A program made the position numbers and the translations under genes. DNA of 64,000 nucleotides from Ornithodoros turicata. Taxonomy: Eukaryota > Arthropoda > Arachnida > Ixodida > Argasidae. The notes under the pieces were generated by a model. That model was not told where the DNA came from. It saw nothing but the letters and a program-made list of their open reading frames with translations, and ran no database searches. The first letter of the stretch is position 1; each line of letters begins with the position of its first letter. Below, in pieces: positions 57,801 through 61,481 of this stretch. The DNA lies in the NCBI RefSeq assembly GCF_037126465.1, contig NC_088201.1, positions 997,001-1,061,000 of the forward strand, in the 5' to 3' direction.

Positions 57801-58764
57801 CACTTCATGTCCTTGCTGTAGTTCCCAACCCCATTGGTGATGACCCCATACGGCTCTGTCAACCTGAATAAGGGAGACAGTCATTTTATTGGAGGCCTTG
57901 TGCATCATTACATGATGCAAAATCTCTTCTACTGGATAACGTTTCTCTACACATATTTCTCCTCATCATCATACAATATAACTGTTGCATGTTATGTCAT
58001 ATTTTGCAGCAATTTGTCGAGCTTTTTTTGAACGTTTGTCATTTCGTTTTTTGCCACTACTCACGTTATTTCAAAAGGGAGGTCACGGGCCCCAAACCTG
58101 TGCTCCAGATACACATCTAAGCTACGGTGCTTTTAGGTTGCTCAAATGCTGCTTGCTTAGGCTGAACAAATTTCTCATTTACATCTTCGGCAATACGAGG
58201 TAATTCTCAAATAATGTTTAGGCTGGAACGTTGAGCGGAACAAAATTAGAAAGCTTTTTTTTATATAGTCCCGAACTAAATGCCTTAATGCAAAAATATT
58301 GCCTTAATGTTTGGTTCGCTGTGCGCTCCTGCAGGATCTGACCATGGCAAACCAGTATGAATTGTCAAAAAAACACATCATCAGGATTATGGGTCATAAG
58401 GAAGAAAAATTGTGGTACAGAACGCTTTTAGATATTTCGATATGAAATGGCTTTCTGTCAACTGTTCGTTCCCAGGTAAGAGGTCTGCAAAGGTGGTCGA
58501 CCACAATTAGGATTCTCGAGTTTACCTCAAGCGTCCACCACATCGCTGACAGCCAGGTCCCTGCCAGCCAGGAAAACATAAACAACGTCCATCCGAGGAG
58601 CATTCCCCGTGCCAACATTCACAATCACCGCATGGCGTCCTTTTGGCATCTGTTATCTGCCATATACACAAAACTATTGTGGCAAGCACTGTAACGAAGC
58701 ATTGTGAGCGTTTTCTCCTAGACTTTCTTCTCAGCATACAAAAGCAGAGACCAAATTCCATCAT
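33629..58764 (-). CDS. ATRN: Attractin-family type I membrane protein, 24 coding exons
   Basis: Spliced coding sequence: 58526-58764, 57663-57863, 57479-57604, 54834-55003, 54617-54776, 52667-52760, 52361-52607, 52085-52265, 48649-48803, 48445-48532, 48327-48391, 47775-47909, 40290-40559, 39226-39282, 38838-39041, 36943-37134, 36809-36886, 36079-36238, 35933-35991, 35546-35704, 35120-35324, 34933-35011, 34782-34880, 33629-33865. It totals 3660 nt (1219 residues plus stop) and every junction keeps frame. Domain order is signal sequence, EGF, CUB, EGF, Kelch, PSI repeats, laminin-type EGF, transmembrane helix, tail. This order and the tail motif MASRPFA are those of attractin/attractin-like 1; MEGF8 shares the module types but is much longer. 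Vertebrate attractins act in melanocortin signalling and myelination with the E3 ligase MGRN1, which is family knowledge. The human membrane form is about 1.4 kb residues; most of the difference here is a missing C-type lectin domain. ATRN versus ATRNL1 cannot be separated for an arthropod; the symbol marks the family. Confidence 0.93.
34782..34880 (-). CDS. ATRN: Attractin exon 23: juxtamembrane tail with MASRPFA
   Basis: A 99-nt exon, phase 0 in and out, reading QLFVEMEQMASRPFAGVTLE and then VDSMKPESDGTKQ. MASRPFA is shared by ATRN, ATRNL1 and MEGF8 and is the reported docking site for the E3 ligase MGRN1 (family knowledge). Its presence suggests this tail recruits an MGRN1-like ligase. Confidence 0.94.
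34933..35011 (-). CDS. ATRN: Attractin exon 22: transmembrane helix
   Basis: A 79-nt exon encoding CFLSLLIIAAILWKIKQKYD and LYRRRQ: the core of the single transmembrane helix followed by the basic stop-transfer sequence (WKIKQ...RRR). Phase 2 in, phase 0 out. It makes the product a type I membrane protein. Confidence 0.94.
35120..35324 (-). CDS. ATRN: Attractin exon 21: membrane-proximal region and start of TM helix
   Basis: Encodes FPFYDEKHNFGSQNTTFFVY-type sequence, then VFNFTTPFLLQISFSQHRAL and DLLQFFITFS, which runs into the transmembrane helix. ISFSQH and LLQFF.TF are family hallmarks. Phase 1 in, phase 2 out. Confidence 0.93.
35546..35704 (-). CDS. ATRN: Attractin exon 20: membrane-proximal beta-rich region
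   Basis: Encodes NLSIDFQYTFNLSSEDYYQN, then VPIKVGNDVEFSISCSGRAY. This is the extracellular region between the laminin-type EGF modules and the membrane in attractins, with several N-x-S/T sites. Phase 1 in and out. Confidence 0.92.
35933..35991 (-). CDS. ATRN: Attractin exon 19: end of laminin-type EGF
   Basis: A 59-nt exon encoding RCDEQNHYVGNPQEEGGTCF. It matches the family pattern C-D-x-x-N-x-Y-V-G-N-P. Phase 2 in, phase 1 out. Found from the splice sites (ctttag, TTTT|gtaagt); it is too short to stand out by length. Confidence 0.9.
36079..36238 (-). CDS. ATRN: Attractin exon 18: laminin-type EGF modules
   Basis: Encodes AHCEHCITGYHGNPANGGNC, then a second module with CNNHGSLCHRETGKCNCTTK and GIMGPNCD. 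The TGKC.CTTKGI.G..C stretch is a conserved attractin element. Phase 1 in, phase 2 out. Confidence 0.94.
36809..36886 (-). CDS. ATRN: Attractin exon 17: laminin-type EGF, first part
   Basis: A 78-nt exon encoding RCQCNGHSTCLSNSSECLQP, then CKHPTE. CQCNGHSTC is the start of a laminin-type EGF module. Phase 1 in and out. Acceptor tgtgtag, donor GAAG|gttggt. Confidence 0.92.
36943..37134 (-). CDS. ATRN: Attractin exon 16: PSI module (CGWCDDGSNTGKG)
   Basis: Encodes ALSCGDFQTCKACQEHERCG, then WCDDGSNTGKGICLDGSASG and LCPAHNWYFTTCP. The GWCDD.SNTG.G.C.. pattern is characteristic of attractin. The acceptor (gtgcag) was chosen because it keeps the C-x4-C spacing with the previous exon. Phase 1 in and out; strong donor gtaagt. 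Confidence 0.94.
37615..38354. mobile_element. pogo-type MITE, 740 bp, TA-flanked
   Basis: Left end TCGTATTTACTCGCGTAA; right end, read inverted, CCGTATTTACTCGCGTAA. Each is flanked by TA. Subterminal TTTGCGCACCCCC blocks recur inside. No coding capacity. In the attractin intron between exons 15 and 16. The termini resemble those of the pogo-like element at 44364-46175. Confidence 0.8.
38838..39041 (-). CDS. ATRN: Attractin exon 15: PSI module
   Basis: Encodes CDNSCSSRRTCKACLSGTCM, then WCISQQRCLETNAYAATFPL and a final cysteine pair near ECTEWTTSKC-type sequence, a PSI module typical of the region after the lectin domain in vertebrates. Phase 1 in and out. Its acceptor is also phase-compatible with exon 13 directly. 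Confidence 0.93.
39226..39282 (-). CDS. ATRN: Attractin candidate mini-exon 14, 57 nt
   Basis: A 57-nt segment with a good acceptor (tttctag) and donor (GCAG|gtaaag), phase 1 in and out, so including or skipping it keeps frame. It encodes 19 codons containing two cysteines (TCTSRLANC). The spacing loosely resembles the final cysteine pair of the vertebrate lectin domain, so it may be a remnant of that domain. Called only from splice sites and phase. Confidence 0.5.
40290..40559 (-). CDS. ATRN: Attractin exon 13: two PSI modules
   Basis: A 270-nt exon with two cysteine-rich PSI modules: LCERQTSCPSCLHNNYGCVW and, further on, CDKLHNCHACHTEFHCGW. A charged, Asn-containing linker (KKAGEEENQTEQC) separates them. 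Phase 1 in and out. In vertebrate attractins the C-type lectin domain follows directly; here the next exons are a 57-nt exon and then another PSI module. Confidence 0.92.
41254..41739. mobile_element. pogo-type MITE, 486 bp
   Basis: Ends are CCGTAATTTCATGCGTATCA and, inverted, CCGTAAATTCATTCGTATAA, with GCGGCTTAT blocks inside. The right flank shows TA; the left flank has TG. Within the 7.2-kb attractin intron 12. Confidence 0.65.
41990..42540 (+). mobile_element. I-type LINE fragment with RNase H remnant
   Basis: Same family as 3541-6320, starting before RNase H. It shows AAYTDGTSRNGKSASAFVIP (first catalytic Asp), then in other frames TSSTAAELCAILFFLERIVD and VVFIDSTSALHAIENSRL, the next RNase H acidic strands. 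Frameshifted. Lies antisense in attractin intron 12. Confidence 0.8.
42541..43840. other. Intronic, no clear feature
   Basis: About 1.3 kb with short frames only. Near 43568-43590 'tagtgcccctttaa' looks like one R3-type terminus, but the partner end was not found. Confidence 0.45.
44364..46175 (+). mobile_element. pogo/Tigger-like DNA transposon, 1812 bp, TA target duplication
   Basis: Left end CTGTATTCCCGCGCATTAGC; right end, inverted, CCGTATTCTCCCGCATTAGC. Both continue into CGGCATGC. TA flanks both sides (44362-44363, 46176-46177). It is inserted precisely into the Penelope-like right arm, whose sequence resumes on the other side. It carries one degraded transposase. Confidence 0.88.
44740..45968 (+). 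pseudogene. pogo-like transposase, frameshifted
   Basis: The N-terminal part (from ~44840) has a Psq-type helix-turn-helix (FKLDVVKRLDEVGGNISATE). The centre reads LKRHDIVSRTVTTEGQK. The DDE part shows NMDETPLWF (first Asp, in another frame near 45270), VLVMDSAPAHLK (second Asp, ~45486) and LQPADVVSNRPFK (third Asp, ~45593), ending in an acidic tail. Frameshifts near 45130 and 45290 disable it. Tc1/mariner superfamily, pogo group. Confidence 0.88.
47055..47340 (+). mobile_element. tRNA-derived SINE
   Basis: A tRNA-like head (47232-47303) is followed by a tail with CTAACCTTTTCAGTGACTTT and the CATCTTTCAT block. Upstream, 47059 onward carries the GATGTTCAGAGGCTGGAACA segment also found beside the other copies. 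Within attractin intron 12. Tick tRNA-related SINEs are known (the Ruka family); identity with that family is not established here. Confidence 0.75.
47232..47303 (+). tRNA. tRNA-Thr(GGT)-like head of a SINE, not a functional tRNA
   Basis: Folds as a cloverleaf: acceptor GTTAGCT/AGCTGGC (two G-T pairs), D arm with one mismatch, anticodon arm CTGGA-CCGGTAA-TCCAG, T arm GTGGG-TTCGATC-CCTAC. Anticodon GGT. Position 33 is C instead of the invariant T, and the same sequence sits at the head of several repeat copies, so this is a SINE promoter, not a tRNA gene. Confidence 0.6.
47775..47909 (-). CDS. ATRN: Attractin exon 12: first PSI-type cysteine module
   Basis: Encodes SCKGFSTPEKCVGNTCSWN, then a second cysteine pair ending YHVCPRKS, a PSI-type module. 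The donor is taken as TCAT|gtaggt (phase 1) because exon 13 needs phase 1; a nearby alternative (TGTAG|gtaccg) gives phase 2 and would shift exon 13 out of frame. The following intron is about 7.2 kb and full of inserted elements. Confidence 0.82.
48327..48391 (-). CDS. ATRN: Attractin exon 11: last Kelch strand (SMYIFGGF)
   Basis: A 65-nt exon encoding SMYIFGGFNGQMLSDIIKF, then TPG. The SMYIFGGF strand closes the propeller. Phase 2 in, phase 1 out. Acceptor ttttcag, donor CCAG|gtaagt. Confidence 0.92.
48445..48532 (-). CDS. ATRN: Attractin exon 10: Kelch blade (RFGHTAV)
   Basis: An 88-nt exon reading ECDSWQSLSVLSSLSVRL, then QRFGHTAVAYND. Phase 1 in, phase 2 out at a strong donor (A|gtgagt). 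It has no internal ATG and was identified from splice sites and phase agreement with exons 9 and 11. Confidence 0.88.
48649..48803 (-). CDS. ATRN: Attractin exon 9: Kelch blade with GGNTHNDT motif
   Basis: Encodes TLLAPSSSHRYLHSGVLLH, then MLIFGGNTHNDTAFS and CFSADLLAYNIG. The GGNTHNDT...KCFSAD stretch is close to invariant in attractins as I know the family. Phase 2 in, phase 1 out. Acceptor tatgcag, donor ATTG|gtgagc. Confidence 0.94.
48895..49200 (-). mobile_element. tRNA-derived SINE, minus copy
   Basis: Minus-strand tRNA-like head around 48998-49068, with tail AACCTTTTCAGTGACTTTCA running left to the GATGTTCTGAGGCTGGAAC segment at 48897. In the attractin intron between exons 8 and 9. 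Confidence 0.75.
49205..49500. mobile_element. Composite of two SINE pieces in opposite orientation
   Basis: 49218-49337 repeats the tail part of the family in minus orientation. It is followed by a plus-strand tRNA-like head (about 49387-49460, with the same CTGGACCGGTAATCCAG anticodon arm) and tail. A head-to-head pair that could form a hairpin. Confidence 0.65.
49933..50340. mobile_element. Possible pogo-type MITE, one end only
   Basis: TA followed by CCATATTTACTCGCATAATTT at 49931 matches the left end of the 37615 and 54260 elements. The right end was not found, so the right limit is a guess and the element may be truncated. Confidence 0.4.
50410..52080. other. Intronic (attractin intron 8), no feature recognised
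   Basis: About 1.7 kb with no coding region or repeat I recognise. A self-similar stretch with GATATATCGTACCAGAATAT near 51806 is AT-rich and mildly palindromic. Confidence 0.5.
52085..52265 (-). CDS. ATRN: Attractin exon 8: Kelch blade
   Basis: Encodes GTGKWEIAEAKGAIVKGG, then GYGHSSVYDPVTRQVFVFGG and VDYLYSYQPFERIW. The KGAI(V)GGYGHSSVYD stretch is strongly attractin-like. Phase 1 in, phase 2 out, with donor ATG|gtgagg. Confidence 0.93.
52361..52607 (-). CDS. ATRN: Attractin exon 7: Kelch blades
   Basis: A 247-nt exon beginning GSLYMFGGTLRDG and continuing with NDLWRWDTALLSWAQL, then GHTAVIVDNTMVVIFG and YLNVVQEYTFG. These are successive Kelch strands with GG and W positions. Phase 0 in, phase 1 out; the donor TTTG|gtaggc is good. 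Confidence 0.93.
52667..52760 (-). CDS. ATRN: Attractin exon 6: Kelch blade (W and RYGHS motifs)
   Basis: A 94-nt exon reading FDFLTHTWSTVKPS... then NRYGHSVVLYK. The W strand and RYGHS/A motif are the Kelch repeat hallmarks. Phase 2 in, phase 0 out. It contains no internal start codon. Acceptor tcctggag, donor AAG|gtatct. Confidence 0.88.
52770..53980. other. Intronic, no feature recognised
   Basis: About 1.2 kb of intron between attractin exons 5 and 6. Plus-strand open frames up to 92 codons lack domain signatures. Confidence 0.5.
53985..54095 (+). pseudogene. Possible choline/ethanolamine kinase-like scrap
   Basis: A plus-strand frame reads ILAHSNISTNNVLVVKGGEK and then AGELVLIDLIT. Choline/ethanolamine kinases carry an H-N-D...G-N-(I/V)-L catalytic loop followed by a variable stretch and ID(F/Y)E. 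Here the pattern is H-S-N...N-N-V-L then LVLID, so the key Asp is lost. About 37 codons only, leading into a palindrome. It may be a processed-pseudogene fragment; chance is not excluded. Confidence 0.4.
54092..54176. repeat. Near-perfect 42-bp-arm palindrome with 1-nt spacer
   Basis: Arms 54092-54133 and 54135-54176 are inverted copies with two mismatches, centred on T at 54134. The centre reads CAGGAG-T-CTCCTG. It can form a very stable hairpin or cruciform. Origin unknown. Confidence 0.95.
54260..54584. mobile_element. pogo-type MITE, 325 bp, TA-flanked
   Basis: Left end CCATATTTACTCGCATATAA; right end, inverted, CCGTATTTACTCGCATATT. TA on both sides (54258-54259, 54585-54586). No coding capacity. 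In the attractin intron between exons 5 and 6. Confidence 0.8.
54617..54776 (-). CDS. ATRN: Attractin exon 5: end of EGF and first Kelch blade
   Basis: Begins with GEDCS, the last EGF cysteine, then enters the propeller with RAMHQALVLRHAMWVVGG, a Kelch-type strand ending in the double glycine. Phase 1 in, phase 2 out. The donor is AG|gtgact. Lies 3' of a pogo-type MITE (54260-54584) within the same gene. Confidence 0.9.
54834..55003 (-). CDS. ATRN: Attractin exon 4: two EGF-like modules
   Basis: Encodes two EGF-like modules, CPRNCSHHGVCFEGACTC... and CDCGNGTCDAEHHRCICHPG, in the position between CUB and Kelch where attractins carry EGF modules. Phase 2 in, phase 1 out. The donor (AAAG|gtcaaa) is weak, but it is the one that joins in frame to the next exon to give FK-GEDCS. 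Confidence 0.9.
55060..55849. other. Intronic, no feature recognised
   Basis: About 800 bp within attractin intron 3. A plus-strand frame of 126 codons (55271-55651) is Cys/His-rich by composition but lacks a spaced zinc-finger pattern I can name. Confidence 0.45.
55850..56427 (-). mobile_element. R3 non-autonomous element, diverged copy
   Basis: Opposite in orientation to 18069-18790. It ends on the right with TTTTGTGCCCCTTTAA (inverse of the AAGGGGCAC terminus). Shared blocks include AATAATGGCTCCAAGCCGAC-like and CACTCTTTCGC-like segments. In attractin intron 3. Confidence 0.7.
56428..57470. other. Intronic, no feature recognised
   Basis: About 1 kb of attractin intron 3, with no coding or repeat feature I can support. 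Confidence 0.5.
57479..57604 (-). CDS. ATRN: Attractin exon 3: CUB domain, second part
   Basis: A 126-nt exon, phase 2 in and phase 2 out. It encodes the C-terminal CUB strands, including the family-typical run SAFVHFYSDAVYNMSGFML. Consensus acceptor (ttacag) and donor (gtaaat). It completes the CUB domain started in exon 2. Confidence 0.92.
57663..57863 (-). CDS. ATRN: Attractin exon 2: CUB domain, first part
   Basis: Encodes the N-terminal half of the CUB domain (KCTWLVLSG..., HFSHFETECGWDHLYVYDGD), which is the calcium-binding and disulphide core of CUB. The acceptor is a standard AG. The donor reads AG|gcaagt, a GC-type donor: only this site gives the AG|T Ser codon and conserved reading across the join to exon 3 (AAY-SGLLLP). 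The GT four bases further on leaves the wrong phase. Confidence 0.9.
57900..58500. other. Attractin intron 1, no feature recognised
   Basis: AT-rich intron between exons 1 and 2. Nothing beyond the splice sites. Confidence 0.6.
58526..58764 (-). CDS. ATRN: Attractin exon 1: signal sequence and first EGF-like module
   Basis: The product begins with two Met codons, then a basic stretch (RRKSRRKRS) and a hydrophobic core (VTVLATIVLCIW), consistent with a signal peptide. A cysteine-rich EGF-like module follows (CECWHGECSSDGRCLCFPGW). The exon ends in phase 2 at a GT donor. The start was chosen because it is the first Met in this open frame; a short upstream ORF overlaps it. An upstream 5' UTR exon cannot be excluded. 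Confidence 0.85.
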
Positions 58765-58787
58765 CGGAGTGCCATGTCCTCAGACAT
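58761..58787 (-). other. Short upstream ORF overlapping the attractin start
   Basis: An upstream ATG opens an 8-codon frame whose TGA overlaps the first attractin ATG as ATGA. A second in-frame attractin ATG follows at once. This could lower or tune initiation if the 5' UTR includes this stretch, which is unproven. Confidence 0.4.
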
Positions 58788-58799
58788 TTGGGCAAGCAC

Positions 58800-61060
58800 C
58801 GCACGAGGACGCTGTCGACGGCAGGTGACGTTTTTATCAACCTTATGAACGCGTGAATCCTCACCTCATATTTTGCGTTCACACTATTACTGGCAGTATG
58901 AAGCTTTTTAAATAGTGTTCATTGCAATTAAGGCGATAAAACATATACGACATATGTACTCGTGACGTCATCCCTGGCTGATCTCTATGATCGCGCATGG
59001 GAGAGGGGCTCGTGGGGGAGAGGCGTGCCTTCGGGCAGCCATGTTGGTGGGCCCTAAAGTGCTGTGTGTGCCCATAGAAAACAATGGGAGGCAACAGAGA
59101 TTGTGAGTATTTATTGCGCTGCAAGCATTGGTCGTTGTTTGTCATCACACAATTTTGTAAGGTGCCAGTATACTGATGTATCCTAACGTGTTTCACAGGT
59201 GTCCTGCCGTTCGATTCTTAATTACATTATGTTTTGCATTCCGAAACTAGACCGTCACTGCAGTGCAGCGCTGGGGATTGTACTACAGCACGTTTCCCAG
59301 CCAATATTTCAATAAGAAACGACTTGAGGTTAACAACAACCATGTATATAATATCCCGTACTGCGTTCTGGACAAAAGTTGTTCCATAAAGAACGGTCCG
59401 GGAAGAGATATACTCGCATGGCAGAAAGAGATCGTTCTGTAGAATCACAGCCGTTGTTTTAGCCGTGTACGCGTTTAGTATGATTTATATCAAGCATCGC
59501 CTTAGCACGAGTCTTTTAGTAAACGACAGCGGTGGTTTGCCTCGCAAATATGGACACACCGAAGCAGCCCAAATAATTACTTCACGCAATTAGATCACGC
59601 TCTTTAGGACAGTTAATCAGGTATAGTGATGTAAGCTTAATCAATTAAGTTACTTAGAAAGTGGTAACACCTCCTTGAGACACAGGACTTATCTCTTTTT
59701 GAAGTACAGCCCTTCTATGTTTGTTTGCTTCTTCCTTTATTTGTTCTGATTATTTGCAGGCGCGGTTGTGCCAAACTGAATGTCCTTCTCCAGCGCTCAC
59801 ATGCTTTTGTTGGATACAACTGCAGCGTGAGAAAAGCTGCTTGGGGACGGGGTCCTGCTATCCAGTGCTGACTTTGTCATGCTTGTTATGTGGAGCATGT
59901 TCCAAAAAATGCAGCTCCACATATGGTCTTCAAATTGCAACAGGACGATTTGGAGCTTCAAACAGTTGCGATTTCGTCATTTTGGCCCTCGTGTACCCAG
60001 TCTGTGAAACGCAAACAAAAAAGTCTAACACGATATGCTTTTGTAATGAAGATCACTGATGATGAGTAAAGAGAATATACGAGTTCAAGTTTATTCAATA
60101 TTTTATATCATTCATTATATTATTCAACATTTTATGTCAAGTTTATACAACATCAAGTTTATTCAAGTTCAAGATTTATTTATTGCACTTATGCGTTTCA
60201 GGATACAATGAACGTGCAGGGAGGTCGCAAAAGACTATATTTATTGTTTTGTGACCTTGCTACAATGACAATATATATTTTAGGAATGATAATGGTCAGG
60301 TACGCTCTCTAAATTTGTAGCACTCAATTTTAGGTTGGAATGAGCAATGAATAGCAACTTCCCTCCTGATATTTTCTCATATATGCTAAATTATAAATTT
60401 AATGTGATCGAATATGTGATAATATAATAATATATAATAATATAATATGTGATAAATGAATGTGATCAACAGTAGATGTAAACAACATGAGTAGCCAGAG
60501 AAGTGCATTCCCAATAAATAATTTTCTTATAACGTATATGTGCATGCCTATTAACTGAAACAATTATCACAGTTCCCTGACAAGTTTTAATTTCTGAGAG
60601 TGTACTGTAGAGGCTGCTTAGATCTACAACAGTTCATACAAGGTATTATATACTGTGAATGCCTTTAAAAATCCCATGTGACACATATGCCTTTACTTTC
60701 TGGAGGTGCTGTGGTAGTCAAAGTTTGTGGGCATTACGCAGGTTCTGCACCCATTTCTTGAGTATGTCGAGGCAGCTGTGAAGTAACCTGCATTGATGAT
60801 TATTATTCCAATTTTTATGGTGCATCGACAACAAAGGAAATAATACATCAGAACATTGGTTTGAGTGCAACCAGTTAAAAATGAATGTTGTTTAATAAAT
60901 GCATTGGACAAATGTTAAAACATCAGTTTAAAACACGGTTACAATCCCTGTATCTTCTAAAAATTAAAAAGATTAAAAACTATTCTGGAAAGAATATGGG
61001 GAACTCTTCTAAAAAGAATTATAATCTCTAATTATTATATTGCTGGGTGAAGGAGCCTAA
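58800..61060. other. Upstream of attractin; AT-rich, no gene supported
   Basis: Expected to contain the attractin promoter and 5' UTR, but no TATA or initiator motif can be tied to the gene. A Cys-rich 112-codon plus-strand frame at 59721-60059 follows a plausible acceptor (tttgcag, 59753-59759) but matches no family. 60070-60480 is very AT-rich with tandem ATAATATAATA-type runs. Confidence 0.45.
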
Positions 61061-61062
61061 AG

Positions 61063-61312
61063 TGTAAGGTGTGCTTCTGATGTGAACATGTAAGAAAATA
61101 TGCAAAATTGAGAGAGGCTAACTGTTTAGAGATGTATAAGCCAGATGGCATCACTCCTCACGGGCGCATCATATAACACCCCTGCTCAGACGCCCTCTGT
61201 ACGCTCCACAAATATATATATAGTGTGCACGCAAGTGTACCCATCTCTCTGTACGCAGCAATGTAATCAACCAGTTATACAGTTCAATAAACGTCCCTAA
61301 GGACACAAAACA
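61063..61312 (+). mobile_element. 5' LTR of a Ty3/Gypsy element
   Basis: The right border is set by the primer site that follows; the LTR ends ...AAACA. Inside are an AT-rich TATA-like run (aatatatatata, 61211) and AATAAA at 61286. The left border, TGTAAGG at 61063, is a guess because the 3' LTR lies outside the window. Confidence 0.6.
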
Positions 61313-61330
61313 TGGTGTCAGAAGTGGGAT
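61313..61330 (+). promoter_or_regulatory. Primer-binding site, tRNA-Leu type
   Basis: TGGTGTCAGAAGTGGGAT is complementary to the 3' end of tRNA-Leu (CAA type, ending ATCCCACTTCTGACA plus CCA) over 18 bases. It sits directly after the LTR, where minus-strand DNA synthesis starts. Confidence 0.75.
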
Positions 61331-61481
61331 GTCACCTGCATCACCTCATCTAGCAAGGTGTAACAACAGCGGCTTTCCGACAGAACAGAAGTTCGAGTGC
61401 CGATCGTGAGCACGACGTTTTGAAGACGCCTTTGATCTCGCGCGCCCGCCCAGCAAGGTAGGCCTGTCATATAGTTTCGGA

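Noticed and set aside
33629..58764. MEGF8 instead of attractin
   Set aside because: MEGF8 is about twice as long with more EGF and Kelch blocks. The C-terminal tail (ALEPC..., GQSGIAIASAL, terminal GTCI) and the size match ATRN/ATRNL1.
59721..60059. Cys-rich 112-codon frame with a plausible acceptor upstream
   Set aside because: No family resemblance and no second exon with matching phase; kept only as a remark in the upstream-region entry.
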